A stretch of 64,000 nt of DNA from CAVQCA01 sp963763115 (lineage in GTDB: Bacteria; Pseudomonadota; Gammaproteobacteria; UBA9214). Each line of letters begins with the position of its first letter. The stretch's first letter is position 1. The translations under genes and the position numbers were made by a program. Below, piece after piece: positions 43,876 through 53,244 of this stretch. The stretch covers positions 1-64,000 of the forward strand of contig CAVXNM010000062.1 of NCBI GenBank assembly GCA_963763115.1. Direction: 5' to 3'. The notes beneath the pieces are model-generated. The model saw only the letters and a program-made list of their open reading frames with translations, was not told where the DNA came from and ran no database searches.

Positions 43876-44709
43876 ATGACTCTGTTGAACAACTTTCATC
43901 CCCGGGCCCTGGCTGCCGCGTTCGCGGCGATCGATGCCGAGGCGCAGGTGGAGCGGACAAGGCAACCCGGCGTAGAGCGACGCGCCGCGGTGGCGCTGCT
44001 CACTGTGGCCGTCTGCCTGTTGATGATCCACTACCTGAAATTCGCGACCAGCTTCGAGGCTTTCCTCAACTGGGTCGGCCGGCAAACGGGTGATCCGGGT
44101 TTCTACGACACTTTAAGACATGGCCGCTGGTACGAACTCTACACCGAACTGTGGTGGGGTGCGGTGCATCTGCTGGGCTACGTGGTATTGCCCGCACTGG
44201 TGATACGTTTCATCCTGCGCAAGCGGGTGCGTGACTTCGGTCTGCACTGGGGCGAAACCGCGCGCTACGCCGGCTGGTACCTGCTGCTGGCGACGCCGAT
44301 CATCGGCTTCGCTTTCCTGGCGAGCTATCGTCAGGACTTCCTCGAACACTACCCGTTCTACCGGCTGGCGTTCCGAAGCGGCTTTGACCTGCTTGCCTGG
44401 GAAGTAATCTACCTGCTGCAGTTCGCCTTCCTGGAATTCTTCTTTCGCGGCTTCTTCCTGCACGCCTGCAAACCGGCATTCGGCGCCAACGCCGTCTTCG
44501 TCATGGTGGTGCCCTACCTGATGATCCACTTCGCCAAGCCCTGGCTGGAGGCGAGCGGTGCGATCCTTTTCGGCCTGTTTCTGGGCGTGCTGGCGCTGCG
44601 CTCGCGCTCCATCTGGGGAGGCACGCTGGTGCACATGAGTGTCGCCCTCAGCATGGACCTGCTGGCGCTGATGCAGACCGGCCACCTCCCGGGACGCTGG
44701 TGGCCATGA
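43876..44709 (+). CDS. CPBP-family intramembrane protein (Abi-like)
   Basis: A 277-residue membrane protein with about seven helices. The CPBP region is visible as FAFLEFFFRGFFLHACKPAF, YLMIHFAKPWLEA and TLVHMSVALSMDLLAL. Canonical members have EExxxR in motif 1; here only one Glu precedes the Arg (EFFFR), so protease activity is uncertain, while the two His motifs are kept. Its stop overlaps the start of the next membrane protein gene (ATGA). Confidence 0.8.
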   Translation: MTLLNNFHPRALAAAFAAIDAEAQVERTRQPGVERRAAVALLTVAVCLLMIHYLKFATSFEAFLNWVGRQTGDPGFYDTLRHGRWYELYTELWWGAVHLLGYVVLPALVIRFILRKRVRDFGLHWGETARYAGWYLLLATPIIGFAFLASYRQDFLEHYPFYRLAFRSGFDLLAWEVIYLLQFAFLEFFFRGFFLHACKPAFGANAVFVMVVPYLMIHFAKPWLEASGAILFGLFLGVLALRSRSIWGGTLVHMSVALSMDLLALMQTGHLPGRWWP

Positions 44710-45458
44710 CGATGCCCGGAGCCGTCTCAGCGACGCATCGATGCTACCGGAGCATACTCTGGGCAATCCTGCTGCTTTCGGCGTTGCCCGCCTCGCTGCT
44801 GACCAGCTGGCAACTGCTCCTCGGCGTCGACTTTCTCTACCCCTTGTGGTACGACGTGATCGGCATCGACCGCACCATCGCGGAGTACGGACCGAAGAAC
44901 CGTTACCGTCATCACTTCGAACTCACCACGCGGGGAGAACGCAGTCGCCTGTTTGCCGCCATCGTCGCGGCGATCCATGACAATGGACAGGGACTGGAGA
45001 CACTCACCTACCATGATTCCCGTGGCCGTTCTATCGCCCCGCTGCTGCGCTCCCCGGAGATTACCCACCTGCGCGACGTGGCGCGGCTGGTCGAGTGGTT
45101 GTATCGCCTCGGACTGGGCGCTGTCTTGGTCTGGCTCATCGGACTCGTGTGGCTGTGGCGGCTGCGCCTGCCGCCTCCCCCGCTCGGGCGTTACCTGGCG
45201 GGTCTCGGCCTTCTCGCGGTCGTGCTCATACTCGCCGTCATCGCCAGCGGCACGGAAAAAGTATTCTATAAAGCACATACCCTCATCTTTCCGGCCGGTC
45301 ACCAATGGTTCTTCTATTACGAGGAGTCCCTGATGACCATGCTGATGAAGGCGCCGGACCTGTTTGCCGCCATCGCCGCGGAGTGGCTGCTGCTGACCGC
45401 CCTGTGTTACTGGCTGGGCATCCGCCTGTCGCGCCGGATCGTCCGCCGTGCCGCTTGA
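44706..45458 (+). CDS. DUF1461-like integral membrane protein
   Basis: A 250-residue membrane protein with a helix near the start (LWAILLLSALPASLLTSWQLLL), a periplasmic loop with HHFELTTRGERSRLFAAIVAAIHDNG, then helices at GAVLVWLIGLVWLWRL, LGLLAVVLILAVIAS and EWLLLTALCYWLGI. HTLIFPAGHQWFFY is a distinctive conserved-looking segment. The pattern resembles the TIGR01906/DUF1461 family. It is translationally coupled to the CPBP gene. Confidence 0.65.
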   Translation: MTMPGAVSATHRCYRSILWAILLLSALPASLLTSWQLLLGVDFLYPLWYDVIGIDRTIAEYGPKNRYRHHFELTTRGERSRLFAAIVAAIHDNGQGLETLTYHDSRGRSIAPLLRSPEITHLRDVARLVEWLYRLGLGAVLVWLIGLVWLWRLRLPPPPLGRYLAGLGLLAVVLILAVIASGTEKVFYKAHTLIFPAGHQWFFYYEESLMTMLMKAPDLFAAIAAEWLLLTALCYWLGIRLSRRIVRRAA

Positions 45459-45555
45459 ACGATTTGCAGGGGAGACCCTGCTTAAGAATGATTTTCCTGA
45501 CGCCGGTGATGGTCGCGGGCACCGGGTACAAGCAAGCCCGCTCTTACTTCGTCGA

Positions 45556-45683
45556 GATTCAGGTTAAGGAATCTCCAAACAAGTCATCCCCGCGGAAGCG
45601 GGGATCCAGTAACCCACCGATACTGGAGACGCTGGATTCCCGCTTTCGCGGGAATGACAGGCTTAATCAGTGCTTCCTGAATC
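45556..45683. repeat. Compound palindromic repeat with CCCGC cores
   Basis: Two hairpins face each other: the CCCCGCGGAAGCGGGG type at 45583-45609 and the TTCCCGCTTTCGCGGGAA type at 45632-45658, forming a larger inverted repeat. Outer eight-base arms GATTCAGG (45556-45563) and CCTGAATC (45676-45683) close the structure. Similar single hairpins occur at about 40424 and 56712. The core resembles the dRS3-type repeats known in Neisseria and many other proteobacteria. Confidence 0.75.
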
Positions 45684-48600
45684 TACAGCAGCACCCGCTC
45701 GATGCCGCCGTCGCGGACGCGGGTAATGAACTGCGATTCCCAGTCCCTGCCGAGCAGCTGGTTGGCGAGTTCCACCACGATGTAATCGGTTTCGAGACCG
45801 GTGTCATCGGCATAGCGCGCCAGCCCCTGCTGGCAGGAGGGACAGGAGGTCAGCAGCTTCACGTTGCCCGCGACGGCGGTCGTTTCGCCCGTCAGTGCCT
45901 GAATTCCCTGAGTGAGCTGCTCCTGTTTTCGGAAGCGCAGCTGGGTGGCGATGTCCGGGCGCGACAGGGCGAAGGTGCCGGCCTCGCCGCAGCAGCGATC
46001 GGAGAGCATGACCGTCTGGCCCATCAGGGTCGAGGCGACATGGATCGGATTGTGGGTCTTCATCGGCGTATGACAGGGGTCATGGTAGAGGTACTGCACG
46101 CCCTGCCCCGCCTCGAGATGCACACCCTTCTCCAGCAGGTATTCATGAATATCGAGCAGGCGGCAACCCGGGAAGATCTTGCCAAACTCGTATTCCAGCA
46201 GCTGGTCCATGCAGGTCCCGCAGGAAACGATGACGGTGCGGATGTCGAGGTAGTTGAGGGTGTTGGCGACACGGTGGAACAGCACCCGGTTGTCGGTGGT
46301 GATCTGCTGGCCGCGGGCAGCATCGCCGCCGGCTTTCTGCGGGTAGCCGCAGCAGAGATAACCCGGCGGCAGCACGGTCTGGGCGCCCGCGTCATAGAGC
46401 ATGGCCAGGGTGGCCAGACCAATCTGGCTGAACAGGCGCTCGGAGCCGCAACCCGGGAAATAGAACACTGCATCCGAGGCCTCCGACACTTTATGCGGGT
46501 CGCGCAGGATCGGCACCATGCGGCTGTCTTCCAGACCCAGCTGTGCGCGCATGGCCTGGCGCGGCACGCGGGAAGGCATGGGTTTTTTCACGAAATGCAC
46601 CAGCTGGGAACGCACCGTTAGCGGACCGCTCGTTCCCTCCGGCAATCCCCCGCCCTGCGCGGGCAGCAGGCGGCGAGCCAGGCGCACTGCGAGACGCTGG
46701 CTGCGATAGCCCCAGTCGATCATCAGCTTGCGCATCAGCTTGATGGTCGCGGGGTCGGTGACGTTGAGAAAGGTCATCGCCACCCAGGTGACCGGGCTGT
46801 AGTGCTTGTGGCCACGCTCGCGCAGGAGCTTGCGCATGCGCATGGTGACCTCGCCGAAATCGATGTTCACCGGGCAGGGATTGAAGCACTTGTGGCAAAC
46901 CGTGCAGTGGTCCGCCACGTCGTTCATTTCCCTGAAATGCTGCAGGGAGACGCCGCGGCGCGTCTGCTCCTCGTAGAGAAAGGCCTCGATGATGAGACCG
47001 GTGGCGAGAATTTTGTTGCGCGGCGAATAGAGCAGGTTGGCGCGCGGGATATGCGTGTTGCACACCGGCTTGCATTTGCCACAGCGCAGGCAGTTGCGGA
47101 TATCGTCGTTGAGCGCGCCGAGTTCGCTCGCCTCCAGCAGCAGCGCCTCCTGCTGCACCAGGCGCAGTGACGGCGTATAGGCGCTGCCGAGTCCCGAACC
47201 GGGCAACAGCTTGCCGCGGTTGAAATGTCCTTCCGGATCGATGTCCCGCTTGTAGCGTTCGAAGGCGGCGATCACCTGCGGCTCCAGGAACCTGAACTTG
47301 GTCAGACCGATACCGTGCTCGCCCGAGATGACGCCGCCCAGCGAGACGGCGAGTTTCATCACCCGGTCGACGATCAGATCCGCCTCGTGCAGCATGGCAT
47401 AGTCGGAGGAATTGACCGGGATGTTGGTGTGCACGTTGCCGTCCCCGGCATGCATGTGGGTGGCGACGAACAGGCGGCTGGTACGCAGCCCGGCGTGGAT
47501 GGCCTCGAGCTGCTCCAGCAGCCGCGTCCACTCGTGTCCGCTGAAAATCTCCGACAACGGTTGTGCCACCTCCTGGCGGTAGGAGATGCGCAGATCCCGG
47601 CGCAGCAGCAGGTCCAGCACCCGGTCTCCGGGCCGGGCCTTCGCCAGCACCTCCGCGTCCAGCAGAAGCGCATGCTCCGCCGCCGGCTCATCCAGGCGCT
47701 CCAGCAGGCCGGACCAGCGCGCCTTGCGGGCATCGAGCAGCTCCCGGGCAGCATCCTGCTTGGCCTGCACGATGGCCCGGTTCTCCTCGCTGTAGGGAAT
47801 TTCCCCGTCGCGGTGCAGCGCCGTGAGATCGCCGGCGAGGAATTCCCGCACCGCCTCGACGATGGCGAGCTTGTTGCGCGTCGAATACTCGATGTTCATG
47901 CGCTCGATGCCGGCGCTGTATTCATCCAGACGCTCCAGCGGAATGACCACGTCCTCGTTGACCTTGAAGGCATTGGTGTGAGCGGCGATCGCCGCGGTTC
48001 GCGAGCGGTCCGCCCAGAACTGATGGCGGGCCTCGGCGCTGACGGCGATGAAGCCATCCGCGCCGCGCTGGTTGGCCATGCGCACCACGGTCGAGGCGGC
48101 GTCGGCCACCGCCGTCTCGTCGTCACCGGACACATCGATCAGCAATACCATCTTGGGCAGCTCGCTGCGCGCCGCCTTGCTGCTGTACTTGACGGCCCGG
48201 ACATAGCGTTCGTCCATGTGCTCCATGCCGGCCAGCAGCACATCCGGGCGGGCATCCAGGTAGTGCCGGGTTTCCACGATTGCCGGGACCGCGAGGCGTA
48301 GGTCGGTGCCGAAGAACTCGAGACAAATAGTGCGTGTGTACTCCGGCTTGCGGTGCAGGATGAATTCCGCCGAGGTGATCAGGCCGTCGCAGCCTTCCTT
48401 CTGGATGCCCGGGATGCCCGCGAGGAACTTGTCCGTCACGTCCTTTCCCAGACCCGGTTTGCGCAGGGAGCGTCCCGGCACGCGGATAATTTCCGGCTCC
48501 TGCAAGGGCTGGTCGGGACCGTTCTCGTAGCGGATTACCCGGAATTCGACCTGCTCCTGCAGATGGATCTTGCCCAGGTTGTGGTCGAGACGTTCGACCT

Positions 48601-49525
48601 CCAGCCAGTTGCCGTCCGGGGCCACCATGCGCCAGGAAACCAGGTTGTCGAGCGCCGTGCCCCAGAGTACCGCCTTCTTGCCCCCGGCGTTCATGGAGAC
48701 GTTGCCGCCGATGGTCGAGGCATCCTGGGAGGTCGGGTCCACCGCGAACACGTAGCCGTTGCGTCCGGCGTGATCGCCCACCCGGCGGGTGACCACGCCG
48801 GCGCCGGCGCGCACCGTCGCCACCGGTCCGCTCACGCCGGGCAGTTCCTTCAGGCGGATTTCTCCCAGGGTTTCAAGCTTTTCCGTGTTGATCACGGCGG
48901 AATCCCCGTGCAGCGGCACGGCGCCGCCGTGGTAGCCGGTGCCGCCGCCGCGAGGAATGATCGTGAGCCCTAGCGCAATGCAGGCGCGCACGATGTCACG
49001 CGTCTCCTGTTCCGTGTCCGGGTTGATCACCACGCAGGGCATCTCCACGCGCCAGTCGGTGGCATCGGTGGCATGGGAGACGCGCGCCAGGCCGCTGAAA
49101 TCGATGTTGTCGCGGCGCGTGATGCGTCCCAGACGCTGGCGGATGCGCCGGCGCAGTTCCCGGGTGCGCGGATACCAGTCGGAGAAACTGCCGACGGCCT
49201 TGCGGGCGGCAGCCGCGAGCTGCAGGGCATCGGTATTGCCCTCGGCCCGGGCCACGACCTGGTCGAGGCGATGATGCATCGCACCGATCAGCGCATCCAG
49301 GCGCTTCTTGCTCGACAGCAGGTCGTCCTGGATATAGGGATTGCGGTCTACCACCCATAGATCACCCAGCACCTCGAACAGCATGCGCGCCGAACGCCCG
49401 GTCACACGGGAAGCGCGCAGCCGGTTGAGCAAATCCCACATCTCCTCCCCGAGATAGCGAATGACGATTTCACGGTCGGAAAAAGAGGTGTAATTGTAGG
49501 GTATTTCGCGGATACGTTCGGACAT
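45683..49525 (-). CDS. Giant FAD-binding/Fe-S D-2-hydroxyacid dehydrogenase fusion (DUF3683 type)
   Basis: A 1280-residue fusion. The N-terminal DUF3683-like part starts RIREIPYNYTSFSDREIVIRY. A PCMH-type FAD domain follows (PRGGGTGYHGGAVPL), then the FAD-oxidase C domain (MHAGDGNVHTNI; SGEHGIGLTKFRFL). Two 4Fe-4S motifs come next (CLRCGKCKPVC; CTVCHKCFNPCP), and two CCG domains follow (FYFPGCGSERLF with CCGYP; YHDPCHTP with RCCGEAG). It combines what GlcD and GlcF or LldE-like subunits do separately, oxidising a D-2-hydroxyacid such as D-lactate or glycolate and passing electrons on. ATG 49525 is chosen by homology over 49588. Confidence 0.88.
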   Translation of the reverse strand: MSERIREIPYNYTSFSDREIVIRYLGEEMWDLLNRLRASRVTGRSARMLFEVLGDLWVVDRNPYIQDDLLSSKKRLDALIGAMHHRLDQVVARAEGNTDALQLAAAARKAVGSFSDWYPRTRELRRRIRQRLGRITRRDNIDFSGLARVSHATDATDWRVEMPCVVINPDTEQETRDIVRACIALGLTIIPRGGGTGYHGGAVPLHGDSAVINTEKLETLGEIRLKELPGVSGPVATVRAGAGVVTRRVGDHAGRNGYVFAVDPTSQDASTIGGNVSMNAGGKKAVLWGTALDNLVSWRMVAPDGNWLEVERLDHNLGKIHLQEQVEFRVIRYENGPDQPLQEPEIIRVPGRSLRKPGLGKDVTDKFLAGIPGIQKEGCDGLITSAEFILHRKPEYTRTICLEFFGTDLRLAVPAIVETRHYLDARPDVLLAGMEHMDERYVRAVKYSSKAARSELPKMVLLIDVSGDDETAVADAASTVVRMANQRGADGFIAVSAEARHQFWADRSRTAAIAAHTNAFKVNEDVVIPLERLDEYSAGIERMNIEYSTRNKLAIVEAVREFLAGDLTALHRDGEIPYSEENRAIVQAKQDAARELLDARKARWSGLLERLDEPAAEHALLLDAEVLAKARPGDRVLDLLLRRDLRISYRQEVAQPLSEIFSGHEWTRLLEQLEAIHAGLRTSRLFVATHMHAGDGNVHTNIPVNSSDYAMLHEADLIVDRVMKLAVSLGGVISGEHGIGLTKFRFLEPQVIAAFERYKRDIDPEGHFNRGKLLPGSGLGSAYTPSLRLVQQEALLLEASELGALNDDIRNCLRCGKCKPVCNTHIPRANLLYSPRNKILATGLIIEAFLYEEQTRRGVSLQHFREMNDVADHCTVCHKCFNPCPVNIDFGEVTMRMRKLLRERGHKHYSPVTWVAMTFLNVTDPATIKLMRKLMIDWGYRSQRLAVRLARRLLPAQGGGLPEGTSGPLTVRSQLVHFVKKPMPSRVPRQAMRAQLGLEDSRMVPILRDPHKVSEASDAVFYFPGCGSERLFSQIGLATLAMLYDAGAQTVLPPGYLCCGYPQKAGGDAARGQQITTDNRVLFHRVANTLNYLDIRTVIVSCGTCMDQLLEYEFGKIFPGCRLLDIHEYLLEKGVHLEAGQGVQYLYHDPCHTPMKTHNPIHVASTLMGQTVMLSDRCCGEAGTFALSRPDIATQLRFRKQEQLTQGIQALTGETTAVAGNVKLLTSCPSCQQGLARYADDTGLETDYIVVELANQLLGRDWESQFITRVRDGGIERVLL

Positions 49526-49588
49526 GGGGAGGATGGGCCCTGCGGGGCATTCAGGAAAAGTGGGAGTGCTATTATGGATGGATATCAA

Positions 49589-50512
49589 TCAGTGTGGATT
49601 GCCGGTGGCGTGGCTCTTAATGCGCGTGACACGGCGGCGGAACCAGTCAATTCCCCGCGAGGCCATCTGCACGGTGAAAGACAGCGGCGACAGCAGGACC
49701 GCGATCGCTTCCATCGGGCGCATCGAATTCGAGAGCAGCACCTCCCGGTGCTTCGAGTGCGTGATGATGTGCTTGAGCTTGGTGTTCTTCTTGTGGCTGA
49801 GGGCAAAGTTGTCGCTCTTGCTGACGATCTGGGTGGCGATCATGGGAAACAGCGCATAGATGGCGGGCAGCCTGGCATAGGCCGAATCGAGCGCCTTGCC
49901 AATCAACCGGCGCTTCTCGATCCCCGGTGTGCCCCAGGGATGCTCGTGCAGCCAGCGCAGCAGGCGTGGACTGACAATGTAGGCATGCGCGCAGGCCGAA
50001 CTGGTGCGCAGCACGTTGGGGCGCACGAAATAGGCCCACAGCGGCCAGTGCCCCAGGAAAAAGATCATCCAGTCCGGTGGCAGCCGCTTGATGGCGCGCC
50101 CGATGGCGCGCACCGAACGCGGGCTGAGACGGCGCACGAACTGCACGTCGTCCTCGAAGATCAGCGTGGTGTGGTATCCCCGCGCCCGGGCGTGTTCGGC
50201 CACCGCGCGGTGGGATTCCCAGCTGCCGATATAGCCGCGTCCCGGATAACGCAACGGACGATAGAACAGCACCTGACGGCACAGGCCCACCTTGTGGAAC
50301 TGGGCGGAAACCGTGGCCACCCGGTCTTCCCGACTCTTCAGCGAGATGCAGTAGACACCGTCGAGAAACGACCAGTCCAGCGCCTGCGCGGGGTTGATGC
50401 TGCCGTTACAGTACGGGCAGGACGGGTCGGGCGGACAGGCATGGAATACCGGAGCGTCGGGGGACGACGTCCCGGGTTCCGGTTCCACTTGTGCTTGCAG
50501 GCTATATATCAT
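49589..50512 (-). CDS. Glycosyltransferase family 25 (LPS) protein
   Basis: A 307-residue cytoplasmic glycosyltransferase of the LOS/LPS galactosyltransferase type. The start of the domain is VYCISLKSREDRVATVSAQF, then GSWESHRAVAEHARARG and the nucleotide-sugar/metal motif TLIFEDDVQF. A four-Cys segment near the N-terminus (ACPPDPSCPYCNG) is not usual for the family. The start at ATG 50512 is chosen over an in-frame TTG at 50524. The gene follows the dehydrogenase on the same strand but with an unrelated role. Confidence 0.82.
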   Translation of the reverse strand: MIYSLQAQVEPEPGTSSPDAPVFHACPPDPSCPYCNGSINPAQALDWSFLDGVYCISLKSREDRVATVSAQFHKVGLCRQVLFYRPLRYPGRGYIGSWESHRAVAEHARARGYHTTLIFEDDVQFVRRLSPRSVRAIGRAIKRLPPDWMIFFLGHWPLWAYFVRPNVLRTSSACAHAYIVSPRLLRWLHEHPWGTPGIEKRRLIGKALDSAYARLPAIYALFPMIATQIVSKSDNFALSHKKNTKLKHIITHSKHREVLLSNSMRPMEAIAVLLSPLSFTVQMASRGIDWFRRRVTRIKSHATGNPH

Positions 50513-50524
50513 TCCGGTGGCCAA

Positions 50525-50995
50525 GGTCCCAGATGATCAATGAATTCCCACGTAAAAGCCAGAGTCGCAGAGGAATTTCTCATGGAAAACAATTACAACG
50601 CATGGCGTCTCTGCTTTGGAATGACAGGCTGACGAGAGAGGGCAGCAGGTTTCGGTCTGCCGACGCACCACGGCGCACGGGATTAACAGCGCGTATTCTA
50701 ACCATTTTCGAACCGCCATAATACCTCTGCCACGACCCGTAAGCCGCCAGATGATAAATGATAACGGACATCACCGGGTATTGACCGCATCAGGTGTTAA
50801 CAATCCCTTGTCAGACGCCCGGGGGAGCGAACTACGGGATCACCCTGAGTATTGGACTGGTTCCCGAATTCACCTCACGGGACCCTCCGTCCATGGCTTC
50901 ATGCGGTAGAGGACAGAATTGGCTATGATAAGGGCTTCTACAAACCATCGCGTTGCTACTGCGGCGGATGAGCCCCACACAATCCGCCCTCACCC
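50525..50995. other. Intergenic region between divergent genes
   Basis: About 470 bases, presumably promoters for the glycosyltransferase and the acyltransferase. No gene or clear repeat was recognised. Confidence 0.4.
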
Positions 50996-51922
50996 ATGAA
51001 CGCCAGTCACCAGCCCGTCTTCCAGCGTCGCTTCCTGCGGCCCCGCTACTGGCCGATCTGGTTCGTCATGCTGCTAACCATTGCCCTGGCCTTTCTGCCC
51101 GGGCGGCTGCGGGCCGGTTTCGGGGATGGCGTGGGGTGGCTGCTGTATCGCATCGACTCCAGGGGCGGGCGCATCGCACGCAAGAACCTGACGCTCTGCT
51201 ACCCGCAGCTGCCGGACGGGGAGAGAAACCGACTGCTCCAGACGCATTTCCGCATCGCCGCGCATATCCTGCTCGGTTACGGCCAGTTGCTGGTGCGCTC
51301 GCCGCGCCACCTGCGCAAGCAGTGCGACATTAAGGGCCTGGAGGTCGTTGAGAGGACTGCCGCAGGGGGCAACAGCATCATCCTGCTCTCGCCGCACTTC
51401 CTGGCCATCGAGTATGCCGGGCAATGCCTGTCTCAGGATCATGCCATGGTCAGTATGTTCCGGCTGCACAGCAACCCGGTCATGGACTGGATCGTGATGC
51501 GTTTCCGCACCCGCTACGGTGGCGAGGGCTACAGCCACAAGGCCGGCCTGCTATCCCTGGTGAAAGCCGCTCGCGGCGGCAGATGGTTCATGTATTTTCC
51601 GGACGAGGACCGCGGGGCGGATAACAGCCTGTTCATCCCCTTCTGCGGGATTCCCAAGGCCACCATGCCCCTGCTGGGAAAACTGGCGGAGAGTTGCCGC
51701 GCGAAAGTCATTCCCACGCTGTCATTTTACTTACCCGAACGACGTCGCTTCAGTATCGAGTTCCTCGAACCACTGGAGGATTTCCCGACCGGGGACAACG
51801 CGCAGGACGCGCTGCGGATGAACCGGCTGATCGAGGATATGGTGAACCTGAATCCCGCGCAATACCTGTGGACTGCGAAAATTTTCCGGACCCGCCCGCC
51901 GGGCGAACCGGGGTTTTATTAA
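50996..51922 (+). CDS. LpxL/LpxM-family lipid A late acyltransferase
   Basis: A 308-residue inner-membrane acyltransferase. One N-terminal helix (IWFVMLLTIALAFLPG) precedes the catalytic HX4E motif in LLSPHFLAIEYAG. YFPDEDRGADNSLFIPFCG follows, and the final YLWTAKIFRTRPPGEPGFY resembles the C-terminal YxWxxKRFKxRPxGE signature. It should add a secondary acyl chain to Kdo2-lipid A. Which chain, and so LpxL versus LpxM, cannot be said. Confidence 0.9.
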   Translation: MNASHQPVFQRRFLRPRYWPIWFVMLLTIALAFLPGRLRAGFGDGVGWLLYRIDSRGGRIARKNLTLCYPQLPDGERNRLLQTHFRIAAHILLGYGQLLVRSPRHLRKQCDIKGLEVVERTAAGGNSIILLSPHFLAIEYAGQCLSQDHAMVSMFRLHSNPVMDWIVMRFRTRYGGEGYSHKAGLLSLVKAARGGRWFMYFPDEDRGADNSLFIPFCGIPKATMPLLGKLAESCRAKVIPTLSFYLPERRRFSIEFLEPLEDFPTGDNAQDALRMNRLIEDMVNLNPAQYLWTAKIFRTRPPGEPGFY

Positions 51923-51948
51923 TCAGTTTCCATCCGAAAACACCATTC

Positions 51949-52105
51949 TCACTGCAGAGACGCAAAGAACGCAGAGAAATTCATTAACAAAAACAATTAA
52001 ACACATTGTGTTCTTTCGGCAACTGCTCCATGCGTCGCTTAAAGCACCTACTTTTGGTGCTCTAACTCCTGCATCCATGCAGTCGTGTGTCTCAGCCAGC
52101 GGTGA
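51949..52105. repeat. Dispersed inverted-repeat element, copy E (worn)
   Basis: The left end TCACTGCAGAGACGC with AAAGAACGCAGAGAAA is close to copies A and D. The right end (GTCTCAGCCAGCGGTGA) has an insertion. The centre is about 120 bases long and contains its own AGCACC/GGTGCT hairpin near 52043-52061. Confidence 0.65.
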
Positions 52106-52165
52106 GTTAGTTTCTTTATGGACGGAGACTAGTCATTCAGCCGCCGTGGACGAACCCAGGCTGGA

Positions 52166-52771
52166 CTAGCTGCCGTTCTCGCGGTTGATGCGGGCAAGCC
52201 GCGCGGTCAGCGTGTCGATACCGCCCTTGCGAATCTCGGCCGCATAGCTGTTCCGGTTGCTCGCCACCAGGCTGATGCCATCGATTGACACATCGTAGAC
52301 TTTCCAGTCGCCACCCTTGAGATGCAAGCGGTAGTCGACGGATATGGGCGGCCCGTTCTCCTGCTGCACTTCGGTATGCACCGCCACATCATCGGCGGCG
52401 GCGGGCGCGCGCAGGGGTTTGAAATCAATCGTCTGATCCTTGTATTTCAGCAGTGATGCAGCATAGAAGCGCACCAGATGCGTGCTGAACTCCTGAATAA
52501 AACGCTGCTGCTGCTGGGGATTCATATCTCGCCAGTAGCGCCCCAGCACCAGCTTCGCCGTGGCATCGAAGTCGAAGTGCGGCACCACGATCCGGTTCAA
52601 AAGTTTGTACATCGAAGCAGGATCACGTTCCGCCAGGTCCGGTTCCTTGTTGAGCGCCCGGGTTACCTGGTTCGAGATATCGATGACCAGCAGGCGCGCG
52701 GAATCCGCCGCGCCACTCGCCACACCAGTGCCAAGCAGCACCAACGCCAACACGATTACGAGTCGTCTCAT
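52166..52771 (-). CDS. mlaC: MlaC-like periplasmic phospholipid-binding protein
   Basis: A 201-residue protein of the Ttg2D/MlaC family that shuttles phospholipid between the outer-membrane and inner-membrane Mla complexes. The signal peptide is MRRLVIVLALVLLGTGVASGAA. The domain shows VVPHFDFDATAKLVLGRYWRDMNPQQQQRFIQEF and ISVDYRLHLKGGDWKVYDVSIDGISLV. A strong AGGAGG precedes the ATG at 52771. The rest of the mla operon is not in the window. Confidence 0.92.
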   Translation of the reverse strand: MRRLVIVLALVLLGTGVASGAADSARLLVIDISNQVTRALNKEPDLAERDPASMYKLLNRIVVPHFDFDATAKLVLGRYWRDMNPQQQQRFIQEFSTHLVRFYAASLLKYKDQTIDFKPLRAPAAADDVAVHTEVQQENGPPISVDYRLHLKGGDWKVYDVSIDGISLVASNRNSYAAEIRKGGIDTLTARLARINRENGS

Positions 52772-53244
52772 CACTATAACCTCCTTCAACCTGTTGCAGG
52801 TTCGTGAAAATACTCTATCCGGCGGCGACTGAATCGATATCCACGGGGACACCGCCTCCCACGTCAGATGTCACGAATGACACTGCGCCAAACAGACAGC
52901 ACGATGGAAACACCTTGTTTCCAGCAGATAAAATGCCAACTCTATAAATATGTATTATTTACATATAGATATGTGTCATACCTCTATTTTGCATGAAATA
53001 TAGGCAGGGCAAACCTGTCGTCCCGTGGCAACGCAAATGCAGGTGCTATGGTTAGGTGTTTGAAAAAACGGGAGTTTACCTGTCTGTATCTGGCGTCAAC
53101 CTGGTGCGTGCGACCTGACTGTCGAAGCAGTAGCTCAGAGGCCACGAACGTACAGGCTTTTATCGATGAGGTATCAGGGGTCTCCCCTCGACCGGATCAT
53201 GAACCCTGTCATGACGTGCATCAGCCAGCTAACCGGCTGACCAG
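52772..53244. other. Intergenic region
   Basis: About 470 bases with an AT-rich patch near 52930-53000 that may be the mlaC promoter or a relic. No gene was recognised. Confidence 0.4.
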
